Assembly: GCA_031255985.1 (NCBI GenBank)
Contig: JAIRRL010000198.1
Coordinates: 1 to 23,144, forward strand
Direction: 5' to 3'
Source of the DNA: Gracilibacteraceae bacterium
Lineage (GTDB): Bacteria; Bacillota; Desulfitobacteriia; Desulfitobacteriales; Syntrophobotulaceae
DNA length: 23,144 bases
Shown: positions 11,279 through 19,816 of the stretch, one piece after another
Layout: every line of letters begins with the position of its first letter
Numbering within the stretch: position 1 is the first letter of the stretch
Notes under the pieces: model-generated
What the model was told of the DNA's origin: nothing
Database searches by the model: none
Seen by the model: the letters and a program-made list of their open reading frames with translations, nothing else
Program-made: the position numbers and the translations under genes

Positions 11279-13474
11279 ATGAATAAAAATAAAATCGCCG
11301 TTTACGGCAAAGGCGGCATAGGCAAATCCACAGTCAGCGCCAATTTAGCCGCGGCGCTGGCGGAAACCGGCGTCCGGGTTCTGCAGATCGGCTGCGACCC
11401 CAAGCGCGATTCTACGCGCCTGCTCACGGGCGGGCGGCGGATCACGACGGTTTTGGATTATACGCGGGTTACGGGCCATGCGGAGCGCCGGATAGAGGAC
11501 GTGCTGTTCAGGGGGCGCCTGGGCGTGGGCTGTGTGGAAGCGGGCGGCCCGAAACCGGGAGTGGGCTGCGCGGGGCGGGGGATTATCTCCGCTTTTGAGC
11601 TGCTTGAACGCTTCGGGGCCGAAGCCGATTACGACGCCGTTATTTACGACGTGCTGGGCGACGTGGTCTGCGGCGGTTTTGCCGTGCCCATCAGGCGGGA
11701 ATACGCGAACATGATCTATATCGTCACTTCCGGCGAATTCATGGCTCTGTACGCGGCTAACAACATCCTGAGCGGAATCCGCAATTATGACGGCGATAAG
11801 CGGCGCGTGGCCGGCCTTATTTTCAACCGGCGCGGCTTGGAAGGGGAGGACGGGCGCGTCGCCCGTTTTGCCGCGGCCGTCCGGCTGCCGGTTTGCGCCG
11901 CCATACCCAGGAGCGGCGCTTTTGCCCGCTGCGAGGCGGAAAACAAAACGCTGCTTGAGGCTGGCTATGCACCGGCTGGGATTTTCAGGAAGCTGGCACG
12001 GGCGATTAACGCCGGCGTCAGCCTGTATGAAGCTCTGCCCCTGACGGAGGAAGAACTGGAAGGCGCCGTTCTGGGCCTGAGCGCCCCGCCCACCGCCGCC
12101 GGGATCCTCGCCGCTGACGCGGCCGAAACGGACAAGACCCGTTCGCCGGGGCGGAAGGACGATCCCGGCGGCGAAATGCTGTCTCTGAACATATTAAACG
12201 ACGATCCGCTCCACGGCTGCGCTTTCAACGGCGCCGTCACGATGGGCGTCCACCTGACGGACGCGGTGGTTCTCGCCCACTCGCCCCGGAGCTGCGCCTA
12301 TATTTCCTATCAGACGATCAGTTCTTCCGGCCGGCGCGGCCTGTTTGAGCGCGGACTCCTTTTGCCAAACTCCGTCTCGCCCAATCTGGAGTGCAGCTTC
12401 ATGAACGAAAACGATATGATTTTTGGCGGCTTGGACAAACTGGAGGCGAAAGTTCTGGAGCTGAAAAAGAAAAAGCCCAAGGCGATCATCGTCGTCAGCT
12501 CCTGCCCCTCCGGCATCATCGGGGACGACGTCAGCCGCGTTCTCCGCCACGCCGACGCCGGTACGCCTGTCATCGCCGTCAAAACCGACGGCAATCTCAC
12601 CGGCGATTATTTGCAGGGTATGCTGAACCTCTATACCGCTCTCGCCCGCGGCGTCATAGAGCGGAACGTCGAAGCGATCCCTGACGCGGTCAATATCGTC
12701 TTTGAAAAAGTGGTCGCCAAAAACACCGGCGCGAATTTCAGCGTTATCGAAGGTTTTTTGCGCCGTCTCGGCCTGAAAGTGAACTGCCGCTTCCTATGCG
12801 AAACGACTTTTGACCGGCTGCGGAATTTCCTGGCCGCCCCCCTCAATCTGCTGGCAAGTAATGACTATACAGGGAGATTGCTCCAAAAATTCTTTACGGC
12901 TGAATATGGCTGCGTATTTTTGCAGGACGGCTTCCCCGTAGGTTTTGACGAGACGAAAACCTGGCTGTTTCGGGTCGCGGATTTTTTTGGCCGGCGCGCG
13001 GCGGCGGCGGATTTGCTCCGGGAACACGAAGCCGGCTACCGGCGGCGGATGGAAGCTTTGCGGCCGGCTTTGCAAGGGCGCAAGCTGATGATCGTCACCT
13101 ACAACCACAATGTCGATTGGATATTGAAAGCCGCTATGGACGCGGGGATGGAAATCGTGAAACTCGGCATACTGAAATTTTCCCAGGACGCCGGTTTCGT
13201 GACCAAACTGGGCACAGGGCTGAACGTCGAGGAAAATTACGACGGGAACAAGCGGGAGGCCGACATGCGGCAATACGGCCCGGACGTGTTGCTGACCAAC
13301 TACAATTCCACGGACGAACCGGCGTCCGTCCTGACGGACACGATTCCCATGTGTCCCGACGTCGGTTTTTACTCCGGCCTGAACATGGTCAGCCGCTGGG
13401 CGGCGCTGCTGGAAAATAATTTGCGCGGGGAGTGGATGGACGATAAACGGCTCTTTGACAAATATTACGCCTGA
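11279..13474 (+). CDS. Nitrogenase-like fusion: NifH-type reductase joined to a NifD-type subunit
   Basis: A 731-residue fusion. Residues 1-265 are a NifH/BchL-type iron protein: P-loop GKGGIGKST at 10-18, CDPKRDST at 39-46, and cluster-bridging cysteines C97 (GVGCAGRG) and C131 (DVLGDVVCGGF). It should hydrolyse ATP and feed electrons onward. A linker rich in Ala, Asp and Lys (270-300) leads to a NifD-type domain (301-731) that keeps three interface-cluster cysteines: C314, C339 (HSPRSCAYISY) and C409 (SSCPSGIIGDD). The FeMo-cofactor cysteine is replaced (LNLLAS, S527) and the cofactor histidine region reads FYSGLNMVSRW, with no His. Nitrogen fixation is thus unlikely; the substrate is unknown. 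The start is set by homology and the promoter 6 bp upstream; a longer frame from 11105 would precede the promoter. The NifK-like partner gene overlaps its end by 20 bp. Confidence 0.85.
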   Translation: MNKNKIAVYGKGGIGKSTVSANLAAALAETGVRVLQIGCDPKRDSTRLLTGGRRITTVLDYTRVTGHAERRIEDVLFRGRLGVGCVEAGGPKPGVGCAGRGIISAFELLERFGAEADYDAVIYDVLGDVVCGGFAVPIRREYANMIYIVTSGEFMALYAANNILSGIRNYDGDKRRVAGLIFNRRGLEGEDGRVARFAAAVRLPVCAAIPRSGAFARCEAENKTLLEAGYAPAGIFRKLARAINAGVSLYEALPLTEEELEGAVLGLSAPPTAAGILAADAAETDKTRSPGRKDDPGGEMLSLNILNDDPLHGCAFNGAVTMGVHLTDAVVLAHSPRSCAYISYQTISSSGRRGLFERGLLLPNSVSPNLECSFMNENDMIFGGLDKLEAKVLELKKKKPKAIIVVSSCPSGIIGDDVSRVLRHADAGTPVIAVKTDGNLTGDYLQGMLNLYTALARGVIERNVEAIPDAVNIVFEKVVAKNTGANFSVIEGFLRRLGLKVNCRFLCETTFDRLRNFLAAPLNLLASNDYTGRLLQKFFTAEYGCVFLQDGFPVGFDETKTWLFRVADFFGRRAAAADLLREHEAGYRRRMEALRPALQGRKLMIVTYNHNVDWILKAAMDAGMEIVKLGILKFSQDAGFVTKLGTGLNVEENYDGNKREADMRQYGPDVLLTNYNSTDEPASVLTDTIPMCPDVGFYSGLNMVSRWAALLENNLRGEWMDDKRLFDKYYA

Positions 13475-14732
13475 CAGCCTTTCGGGGATCATTTTCGCTC
13501 TGGAGGGCGTCGCGCGGGCGACGGTGCTGCTCAACGGCCCCACCGGCTGCAAATTTTACCACAGCGCCGTCTCCGACAGTCAGACGCTGGGGCGGGGCGG
13601 GCTGGATCCGCTGCTCTTTCCTGATTTATGGCATTTCGGTCAGCCCCGCGTACCCTGCACATACCTGGGCGGCCGCGATTATGTATACGGCAGCCGGGAA
13701 AAACTGGCAGCGGCGCTGCCCTGCCTGAGCCGCCAGGCGGATACCGATCTGCTCTGCGTCGTAAATTCGCCCGGCGCCGCGCTCATCGGCGACGACTTGC
13801 GCGCCGCCGCCGAAGCCGCCCTGCCGGACGCCCCCTGCGTCACGATAGAAACGCCGGGCTTTTCGGAAAATATTTTCGCCGGTTACGACAGCGCCGCCCA
13901 GGCGCTTATCCGCCAGCTCGACTGCCCAGCCCAAGCCCTGCGGCCCGCGACGGTCAATCTGCTGGGTCTGTCCGTATTCCAGCGGAACTACCGGGGCGAT
14001 CTGGCCGAGATGAAGCGGCTGCTGGCCCTTTGCGGCGTGGAGATGATCTGCGCTCTTTTCGCCGGAAGCGGTCTGAGCGAGATTCGGGCCATGCCGGCGG
14101 CGGCCCTGAACATCGTACTTCAGCCTGAATACGGTCTGGCGGCGGCCCGTCTGCTGGAAGAAAAATACGGAACGCCCTATATCGTCCGCGACGGCCCTCC
14201 TGTCGGCTTTGCGGCGACGGAGGAATTGATGAGCGCCGTCTGCGCCAGGCTCGGAGGCGACGCCGCCGCTTTCCGGGAAGAAAGCGAGCGGGCCAGGGCG
14301 CGCGCCTACAGTCATATTGCCCGTGTTCACGCTCTCAGCGGCTTGCCCAAGGGAGCGAAATTCGGTCTGGAAGGAACATATTCCGAGCTTTACGCTTACA
14401 CCAAATTTCTCACGGGCTATTTCGGCATGATCCCGGAAAGCGTCTCGGTTTTTTGCCCGGAGCGCAGCGAATACAAGGCCAAGTACACCGCCCTCCTTGA
14501 CGGGCTGGGGGCCGCCGCCGTGTTGAACCGCGGCTTGTTTGAGGCGGAAGCGGAGCTGATTTTCGCCAGCGGCGGTTCCATCGCGGCTCTGAAATTGCGC
14601 AAACGCGAATTCGTCGGCGTGGAAATCGCGCTGCCGACCTTGGGCTATATCGACGTGCTGCCCAAAGCGAATTACGGCGTCAACGGCGCTCTGCGCCTGA
14701 CGGAACAGGTGTTGAACGGCCTGCTGTTCTAG
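13455..14732 (+). CDS. Nitrogenase-like NifK-type subunit (nitrogenase component 1)
   Basis: A 425-residue protein of the nitrogenase component 1 family, about 100 residues shorter than NifK. It begins directly at the first cluster region. Of NifK's three P-cluster cysteines only C32 (GPTGCKFYHS) remains. The first position reads TPDSLSG and the third NSPGAALIGDD, with serine for cysteine. Later parts keep the fold's landmarks: LGLSVFQRNYRGDL, IVLQPEYG, YIVRDGPPVGF, and KFGLEGTYSELYAYTKFL near 302-319. It should pair with the NifD part of the fusion and share one [4Fe-4S] cluster. The start is TTG, 20 bp inside the upstream gene, without a strong ribosome-binding site, so coupling is likely. 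Its end lies 2 bp from the convergent ABC exporter gene. Confidence 0.82.
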   Translation: MTNITPDSLSGIIFALEGVARATVLLNGPTGCKFYHSAVSDSQTLGRGGLDPLLFPDLWHFGQPRVPCTYLGGRDYVYGSREKLAAALPCLSRQADTDLLCVVNSPGAALIGDDLRAAAEAALPDAPCVTIETPGFSENIFAGYDSAAQALIRQLDCPAQALRPATVNLLGLSVFQRNYRGDLAEMKRLLALCGVEMICALFAGSGLSEIRAMPAAALNIVLQPEYGLAAARLLEEKYGTPYIVRDGPPVGFAATEELMSAVCARLGGDAAAFREESERARARAYSHIARVHALSGLPKGAKFGLEGTYSELYAYTKFLTGYFGMIPESVSVFCPERSEYKAKYTALLDGLGAAAVLNRGLFEAEAELIFASGGSIAALKLRKREFVGVEIALPTLGYIDVLPKANYGVNGALRLTEQVLNGLLF

Positions 14733-14734
14733 CC

Positions 14735-16489
14735 TCAGTTTTCCGCCCACATATCCGCCGACAGGCAGTACAGGCGGTAATAAACGCCGCGGCGCGCCAT
14801 CAGTTCGTCATGGCTGCCCTGTTCTTCAATGCCGTTTTCCGTTAAAACCAGAATAATTCTGGCGTTGCGAATCGTCGTCAGCCGGTGGGCAATAGTAAAG
14901 GTTGTGCGTCCTTTGGCAAGTTTTTCCAGCGACGACTGTACCTGGCGCTCGCTTTCGTTGTCCAAAGAAGATGTAGCCTCGTCCAGAATGAGGATAGGCG
15001 GATTTTTCAAAAAAGCGCGCGCGATGCTGACGCGCTGCTTCTGCCCGCCGGAAAGGCGCACCCCTCTTTCTCCCACATAAGTGTCGTATCCCTGGGGCAA
15101 AGCGGCGATAAACTCGTGCGCCCCGGCCTGTTCCGCGGCCGCGCGCACTTCCGCCGGCGAGGCTCCCGGTTTGCCGTAAGCGATATTTTCCGCCACAGTG
15201 CCGGAAAACAGGTAAATATCCTGCTGCACCACCCCTATATGCGAGCGCAAGGAGTGCAGCGTGTAGGAGCGAATATCCTCCCCGTCCAGCCGAATAGCGC
15301 CGGCGCTGACGTCATAAAAACGCGGAATAAGGCTGCACAGCGTCGTTTTGCCGCTGCCGGAGGAACCAACCAGAGCTACGTTTTCACCGGGCGCCACATG
15401 CAGATTGATATTCGAGAGGACATCCCGCTCGTTTTCGTTATAGTGAAAACTCACCTCGTCAAAATCCACCGCGCCGCGCACCTGAGTGAGGGCGACCGCG
15501 CCGGGCGCGTCTTTAATATCAGGTTCGGCGTCCATTATTTCGATGAAACGTTCCACGCCCGTCATCCCGCGCTGAAACTGTTCGGTGAATTCCACTATCC
15601 GCCGGATTGTCGCCAGCAAAGTCGTCACATACAGAAGATAAGCCACCAGATCCGCCGGTTCGATGCGACCGCCAATCATGAACAGAGCGCCGGCCACCAC
15701 CACAGCCAAATACATCAGGCCGTCAAAAGCGCGGGTCATCGTCTGGAAGCCCGCCATATAGCGGTATTGCTCCCGTTTGATATTCAGAAATTCCTCGTTG
15801 CCTTCCTCGAACTTTTCTTCTTCCAAGTGTTCGTTGGCAAAGGCTTTGACGACGCGAACCCCCAGCAGGCTGTCCTCGACGCGGGCGTTGATTTCCCCGA
15901 TCTGATTGCGCGATTTTTTGAAAGCGCGGCGCATCCGGCGGTTGAAATATAAAGCGCCGATGAACATGAAGGGCAAGGTGAGGAAGATGATCAGCGTCAG
16001 AGTCAAGTCCATCGTGGACAGAATGGCAAAGGCGGCCGTCAGTTTCAGGACGGCGATAAAAAATTCTTCCGGACAGTGGTGAGAAAATTCGGTCACGTCA
16101 AAGAGATCGCTGGTCACTCTGGCCATAATCTGACCGATTTTCATATTGTCAAAAAAAGAATAGTTCATCCGCTGCAAATGGGTGAACAAATCGCGGCGCA
16201 TGTCCGTCTCTATTCGCGCCCCCATGACATGGCCGATATTGGCCATATAATAATTGGCAAAAGCGTCAATTACGCGCAGAACCAGGTACAGCCCGCCCAG
16301 AGTGAATATGGAGCGCGCCGTCAGCGCGGCCAGATTGCGCATGCCCGTGTCGGTAATATACCGGACGATCAGGGGAAGCGCCAGTTCGCATACTGTCGTC
16401 AGGGCGGCGCAAAAAAGATCCATCGCCAGAACGGCGCGGTATTTTTTATAGTACGGCAAAAAACGCCGCAATAAACCCATCGTTTTCAA
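14735..16489 (-). CDS. ABC exporter, fused permease and ATPase (MsbA/LmrA type)
   Basis: A 584-residue half-transporter that works as a dimer in the inner membrane. Residues about 15-310 hold six transmembrane helices; 335-584 are the ATPase, with Walker A GSSGSGKT (375-382), Q-loop VQQD (421-424), signature LSGGQKQR (479-486), Walker B ILILDEATS (499-507) and H-loop IAHRL (532-536). The substrate cannot be read from sequence; lipid or drug export is usual for the family. The start is TTG with AAAGG 7 bases upstream; an ATG three codons later has poorer spacing. It follows hppA by 27 bp on the same strand and may be its operon partner. No terminator separates its end from the convergent NifK-like gene. 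Confidence 0.9.
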   Translation of the reverse strand: MKTMGLLRRFLPYYKKYRAVLAMDLFCAALTTVCELALPLIVRYITDTGMRNLAALTARSIFTLGGLYLVLRVIDAFANYYMANIGHVMGARIETDMRRDLFTHLQRMNYSFFDNMKIGQIMARVTSDLFDVTEFSHHCPEEFFIAVLKLTAAFAILSTMDLTLTLIIFLTLPFMFIGALYFNRRMRRAFKKSRNQIGEINARVEDSLLGVRVVKAFANEHLEEEKFEEGNEEFLNIKREQYRYMAGFQTMTRAFDGLMYLAVVVAGALFMIGGRIEPADLVAYLLYVTTLLATIRRIVEFTEQFQRGMTGVERFIEIMDAEPDIKDAPGAVALTQVRGAVDFDEVSFHYNENERDVLSNINLHVAPGENVALVGSSGSGKTTLCSLIPRFYDVSAGAIRLDGEDIRSYTLHSLRSHIGVVQQDIYLFSGTVAENIAYGKPGASPAEVRAAAEQAGAHEFIAALPQGYDTYVGERGVRLSGGQKQRVSIARAFLKNPPILILDEATSSLDNESERQVQSSLEKLAKGRTTFTIAHRLTTIRNARIILVLTENGIEEQGSHDELMARRGVYYRLYCLSADMWAEN

Positions 16490-16516
16490 TTTGGAACCTT
16501 TGCGGTAGGACTAAGA

Positions 16517-18526
16517 CTAAGGAACCAGGAAAGGGGCGATGATCAGGGAAATCGTGCCCATAACCTTGATCAGGGCGTTAAGGGAAGGCCCGGAGGTATC
16601 CTTGAACGGATCGCCTACCGTGTCGCCCACTACCGCCGCTTTATGCGCTTCCGAGCCTTTGCCGCCGTGATGTCCTTCTTCGATATATTTCTTCGCGTTG
16701 TCCCAGGCGCCGCCGGCGTTAGCCATGAACACCGCCATGAGGAAACCGGCAAAAGTGCCGCCGGCTAACATGCCGCCCAAAGCTTCTCTTCCGAGCAGGA
16801 AACCCACGGCCAGCGGCGTCAGCACCGCCAGAAGACCGGGAATGATCATCTCGCGAATTGCCGCCCGCGTGGAAATATCGACGCAAGCCGCGTAATCCGG
16901 CTTGCCGGTTCCTTCCATAATGCCGGGGATTTCCCGGAACTGGCGGCGCACTTCCCCGATCATGTCAAAAGCGGCCTTGCCCACGGCTTGCATGGCATAG
17001 GCGGAAAAAAGAAAGGGGAGAGCGGCGCCGACAAAAAGGCCGATGATCGTCGTCGAGTTCAGGATGTCGATATTTTTTATCCCCGCCAGTTCGGCGTAGG
17101 CGTGAAAGAGCGCGAGAGCCGTCAGCGCCGCCGAACCGATGGCGAAACCTTTCGCCACCGCCGCCGTCGTGTTGCCCACCGCGTCCAGTTTATCCGTTGT
17201 TTTGCGCACACTCGGCTCCAGCTCCGCCATTTCCGCGATGCCGCCCGCGTTGTCCGCCACCGGGCCGAAGGAGTCTATGGCCACGACGATGCCGGCGGTT
17301 GAGAGCATGGCCATCGCCGCCATGGCGATGCCGAAAACCCCCGCCGCCCAAAAAGCCGCGTAAGTGGCGGCGCAAATGGTCAGAACCGGCAGAGCCGTGC
17401 TTTTGAGACCGACGGCCAGACCGGAGATCAAGACTGTCGCCGCGCCGGTTTCCGCTGATGCGGCTATCGACTGGGCCGGTTTTTTCTGATTGGAGGTAAA
17501 ATGTTCCGTGATCAGGCCGATGAGAATGTTGACGACCAGACCGCAAACGATAGCGATAAACACGCCGTTAGGCGTGAGTACCAGGCCGGATTCCGTCACG
17601 AACTCGGCCGGCAGCATCAGATGAACGAGAGCGAACGCGCCGGCGGCCGTCAGGATATTGGTTCCCCATAAGCCTTGATTCAGCGCCATTTGCGGATTGG
17701 CATTTTCGCCGGTGCGCACAAAAAAGCTGGCGATAATCGAGCTGACGAGACCGACGGCTCCTATAGCCAGGAAAAGCCATTCGCCGACGCCCGCGCCGCG
17801 GAAAACGGAATAACCGATGAGCATACCGGCGATTGTCGTCGCGGCGTATGATTCAAAAAGATCGGCGCCCATGCCGGCCGTGTCGCCGACATTATCGCCG
17901 ACATTATCGGCGATAACCGCCGGATTGCGCGGGTCGTCCTCCGGGATGCCCGCCTCGACCTTGCCTACCAGATCAGCGCCCACATCGGCCGCTTTCGTGT
18001 AAATGCCGCCGCCCACGCGGGCGAACAGGGCGATGGCGCTGGCGCCGAAAGCGAAGGAATTGATCGTTTCCGCGCTATTGAAAAGCATGAACAGGCCGGC
18101 CACGCCCAAAAGCCCCAGACCGGCCACGGAAAGACCCATGACAGCGCCGGCGCGGAACGAAACGCCCAGCGCTTTGTTCAGGCTGGAGCGGGCGGCTTCA
18201 GTCGTGCGCGCGTTAGCGCGCGTGGTGATGGACATGCCGACATAACCGGCAAGGGCGGAGGCGGCGGCGCCGCTCAGAAAAGAAACCGCGGCCTGCCAGT
18301 TTTTGGCAAAAAACAGCACAAGAAAAATCACCAGGACAAAGGGGATCAATGTTTTATACTGGCGGTTCAGATAGGCCATCGCCCCTTCCTGAATCGCTTT
18401 GGAAAGCTCTTTCATCTTGTCGTTGCCGGCGCTTTCCTTCAGGACGCCGGCGGCAAATCCGCCCGCGACCGCCAGACCGGCCACGCCGACGACGACCGCT
18501 ATCAAAGGTGTTGACTCGAACCCCAT
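16517..18526 (-). CDS. hppA: Membrane-bound ion-translocating pyrophosphatase
   Basis: A 669-residue integral membrane enzyme of about 16 helices that couples pyrophosphate hydrolysis to pumping of H+ or Na+. The substrate site is unmistakable: DVGADLVGKVE at 181-191, DNVGDNVGD at 207-215, DNAGGIAEM at 425-433, and DTVGDPFKDTSGPSLN near the C-terminus. GNTTAAVAKG at 451-460 has alanine where K+-independent enzymes carry lysine, so it should be the K+-dependent type. Whether the ion is Na+ or H+ cannot be settled here. GGAGG lies 7 bases before the ATG. It follows secG by 36 bp and probably shares its promoter. Such pumps let anaerobes recover energy from biosynthetic pyrophosphate. Confidence 0.96.
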   Translation of the reverse strand: MGFESTPLIAVVVGVAGLAVAGGFAAGVLKESAGNDKMKELSKAIQEGAMAYLNRQYKTLIPFVLVIFLVLFFAKNWQAAVSFLSGAAASALAGYVGMSITTRANARTTEAARSSLNKALGVSFRAGAVMGLSVAGLGLLGVAGLFMLFNSAETINSFAFGASAIALFARVGGGIYTKAADVGADLVGKVEAGIPEDDPRNPAVIADNVGDNVGDTAGMGADLFESYAATTIAGMLIGYSVFRGAGVGEWLFLAIGAVGLVSSIIASFFVRTGENANPQMALNQGLWGTNILTAAGAFALVHLMLPAEFVTESGLVLTPNGVFIAIVCGLVVNILIGLITEHFTSNQKKPAQSIAASAETGAATVLISGLAVGLKSTALPVLTICAATYAAFWAAGVFGIAMAAMAMLSTAGIVVAIDSFGPVADNAGGIAEMAELEPSVRKTTDKLDAVGNTTAAVAKGFAIGSAALTALALFHAYAELAGIKNIDILNSTTIIGLFVGAALPFLFSAYAMQAVGKAAFDMIGEVRRQFREIPGIMEGTGKPDYAACVDISTRAAIREMIIPGLLAVLTPLAVGFLLGREALGGMLAGGTFAGFLMAVFMANAGGAWDNAKKYIEEGHHGGKGSEAHKAAVVGDTVGDPFKDTSGPSLNALIKVMGTISLIIAPFLVP

Positions 18527-18562
18527 GATTTACCTCCAGAACTGATTATTTGCGGGAACCGG

Positions 18563-18793
18563 TCAGCGGCCGAAGAGGGACAAGGCAAGCGAACTGGCCA
18601 GAAAGACGACGGCGAAAACAATGCCCAGTTTGGATATGGCGCCTTCTTTGCTTTTCGCGGCCTTACCGAAAAACTGCTCGCCCGCGCCGGCGATGGAGCC
18701 GGAAAGTCCGGCGCTCTTGCCGGATTGGAGCAAAACCGTAACGATAATTCCTATCGAACTGATGATGAGCAGTATTACGATAAATAAATTCAT
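18563..18793 (-). CDS. secG: Preprotein translocase subunit SecG
   Basis: A 76-residue protein of exactly the family's usual size. Two transmembrane helices (about 2-20 and 51-71) flank a Gly/Ser-rich cytoplasmic loop with LLQSGKSAGLSGSIAG, then EQFFGK, the SecG signature. It is the accessory subunit of the SecYEG export channel. The chosen ATG (18791-18793) has AAAGGGTGA 6 bases upstream. A TTG six codons earlier would start next to that site and is unlikely. It is the first gene after the promoter at 18832-18860. In many Firmicutes secG sits near rnr and smpB; here hppA follows instead. Confidence 0.93.
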   Translation of the reverse strand: MNLFIVILLIISSIGIIVTVLLQSGKSAGLSGSIAGAGEQFFGKAAKSKEGAISKLGIVFAVVFLASSLALSLFGR

Positions 18794-18831
18794 GGATGTC
18801 ACCCTTTCCAATTAAAATATCAGTAAACTTT

Positions 18832-18860
18832 AATATAACACAATCCGCTCTATTAATCAA
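18832..18860 (-). promoter_or_regulatory. Sigma-70 promoter of secG-hppA
   Basis: On the minus strand: TTGATT (18855-18860), a 17-bp spacer, TATATT (18832-18837). It lies about 40 bp before secG, in the AT-rich gap after the transketolase stop at 18875. Confidence 0.75.
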
Positions 18861-18874
18861 TTTAATTTAGATTT

Positions 18875-19816
18875 TTATTTTTTGCGCAGCACGGTTTCCC
18901 TGACCGCCGCCGCCACCGCTTCCGCCGTCAGGCCGTATTTGGCCAGCAGCGCCTCCGGTTTGCCCGACTCGCCGAAACTGTCGCGCACGCCGACGCGGGC
19001 GAGCGGAACCGGACAGCCCTCGGCCAGCGTTTCCGCCACGGCGGAACCCAGGCCGCCGATGACGCTGTGTTCTTCCGCCGTCACCACCGCCCCGGCGCGG
19101 GCGGCCCAGACGAGCAAAGTTTCCGCGTCCAGCGGCTTGACGCTGGATCCGTTCAGCACCGCCGCCGCTATGCCTTCCGCCGCCAAGGTCTCCGCCGCCC
19201 GGAGCGCCGGCGCCAGCATCAGGCCGTTCGCGACGATCGCTACGTCCCGCCCTTCGCGCAATACGTTCATCCGGCCGACGGCGAAACGGTAATTTGAATC
19301 AAATAGCGCCGGCACAGCCGGCCGCCCAAGACGGAGGTAGAACGGCCCGGCGGCGGCGGCCGCCGCCCGCGTGGCCAGACGGGTTTCCGTCGCGTCGGCC
19401 GGAACCAGCACCGTCATATTCGGCACCGCTCGCATCCAGGCGACGTCCTCCAGCGCCTGATGAGAAGCGCCGTCCTCGCCCACGCTCAAACCGGCGTGAG
19501 TGGCGGCGATTTTGACGTTGAGACGGGGATAGGCGATTGAGTTGCGAACCGGCTCCAGCGCCCGTCCGGCGGCAAAAATCGCGAACGTGCTGGCGAAGGG
19601 GATCAGCCCCCCGGCGGCCAGGCCGGCGGCAAACCCCATCATGTCCTGTTCGGCGATCCCCATGTTAAAAAATCGCTCCGGATAAGCCCGCGCGAAAAGA
19701 TTCGTCCTGGTCGAGCCGGACAGATCGGCGTCAAGGACGACGATCCGCGGGTTTTCGGCTCCGAGGGCCAAAAGTTCCTGGCCGTAAGCTTCCCGCGTGG
19801 CGATATGTTCCGTCAT
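18875..19816 (-). CDS. Transketolase, C-terminal subunit
   Basis: A 313-residue protein equal to the pyrimidine-binding and C-terminal domains of transketolase. The catalytic glutamate lies in FFNMGIAEQDMMG (E56), with HAGLSVGEDGASHQALEDVA downstream in the pyrimidine domain and the C-terminal domain from about 185. It needs the N-terminal subunit encoded just upstream to bind thiamine diphosphate. The ATG at 19814-19816 overlaps that gene's stop (ATGA), and this start begins the conserved sequence; a frame extending to 20047 only reads through the upstream gene out of frame. Split transketolases are common in Firmicutes and archaea. It may instead be a DXS-related 1-deoxy-sugar enzyme, but the two-gene form and motifs favour transketolase. 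Confidence 0.93.
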   Translation of the reverse strand: MTEHIATREAYGQELLALGAENPRIVVLDADLSGSTRTNLFARAYPERFFNMGIAEQDMMGFAAGLAAGGLIPFASTFAIFAAGRALEPVRNSIAYPRLNVKIAATHAGLSVGEDGASHQALEDVAWMRAVPNMTVLVPADATETRLATRAAAAAAGPFYLRLGRPAVPALFDSNYRFAVGRMNVLREGRDVAIVANGLMLAPALRAAETLAAEGIAAAVLNGSSVKPLDAETLLVWAARAGAVVTAEEHSVIGGLGSAVAETLAEGCPVPLARVGVRDSFGESGKPEALLAKYGLTAEAVAAAVRETVLRKK

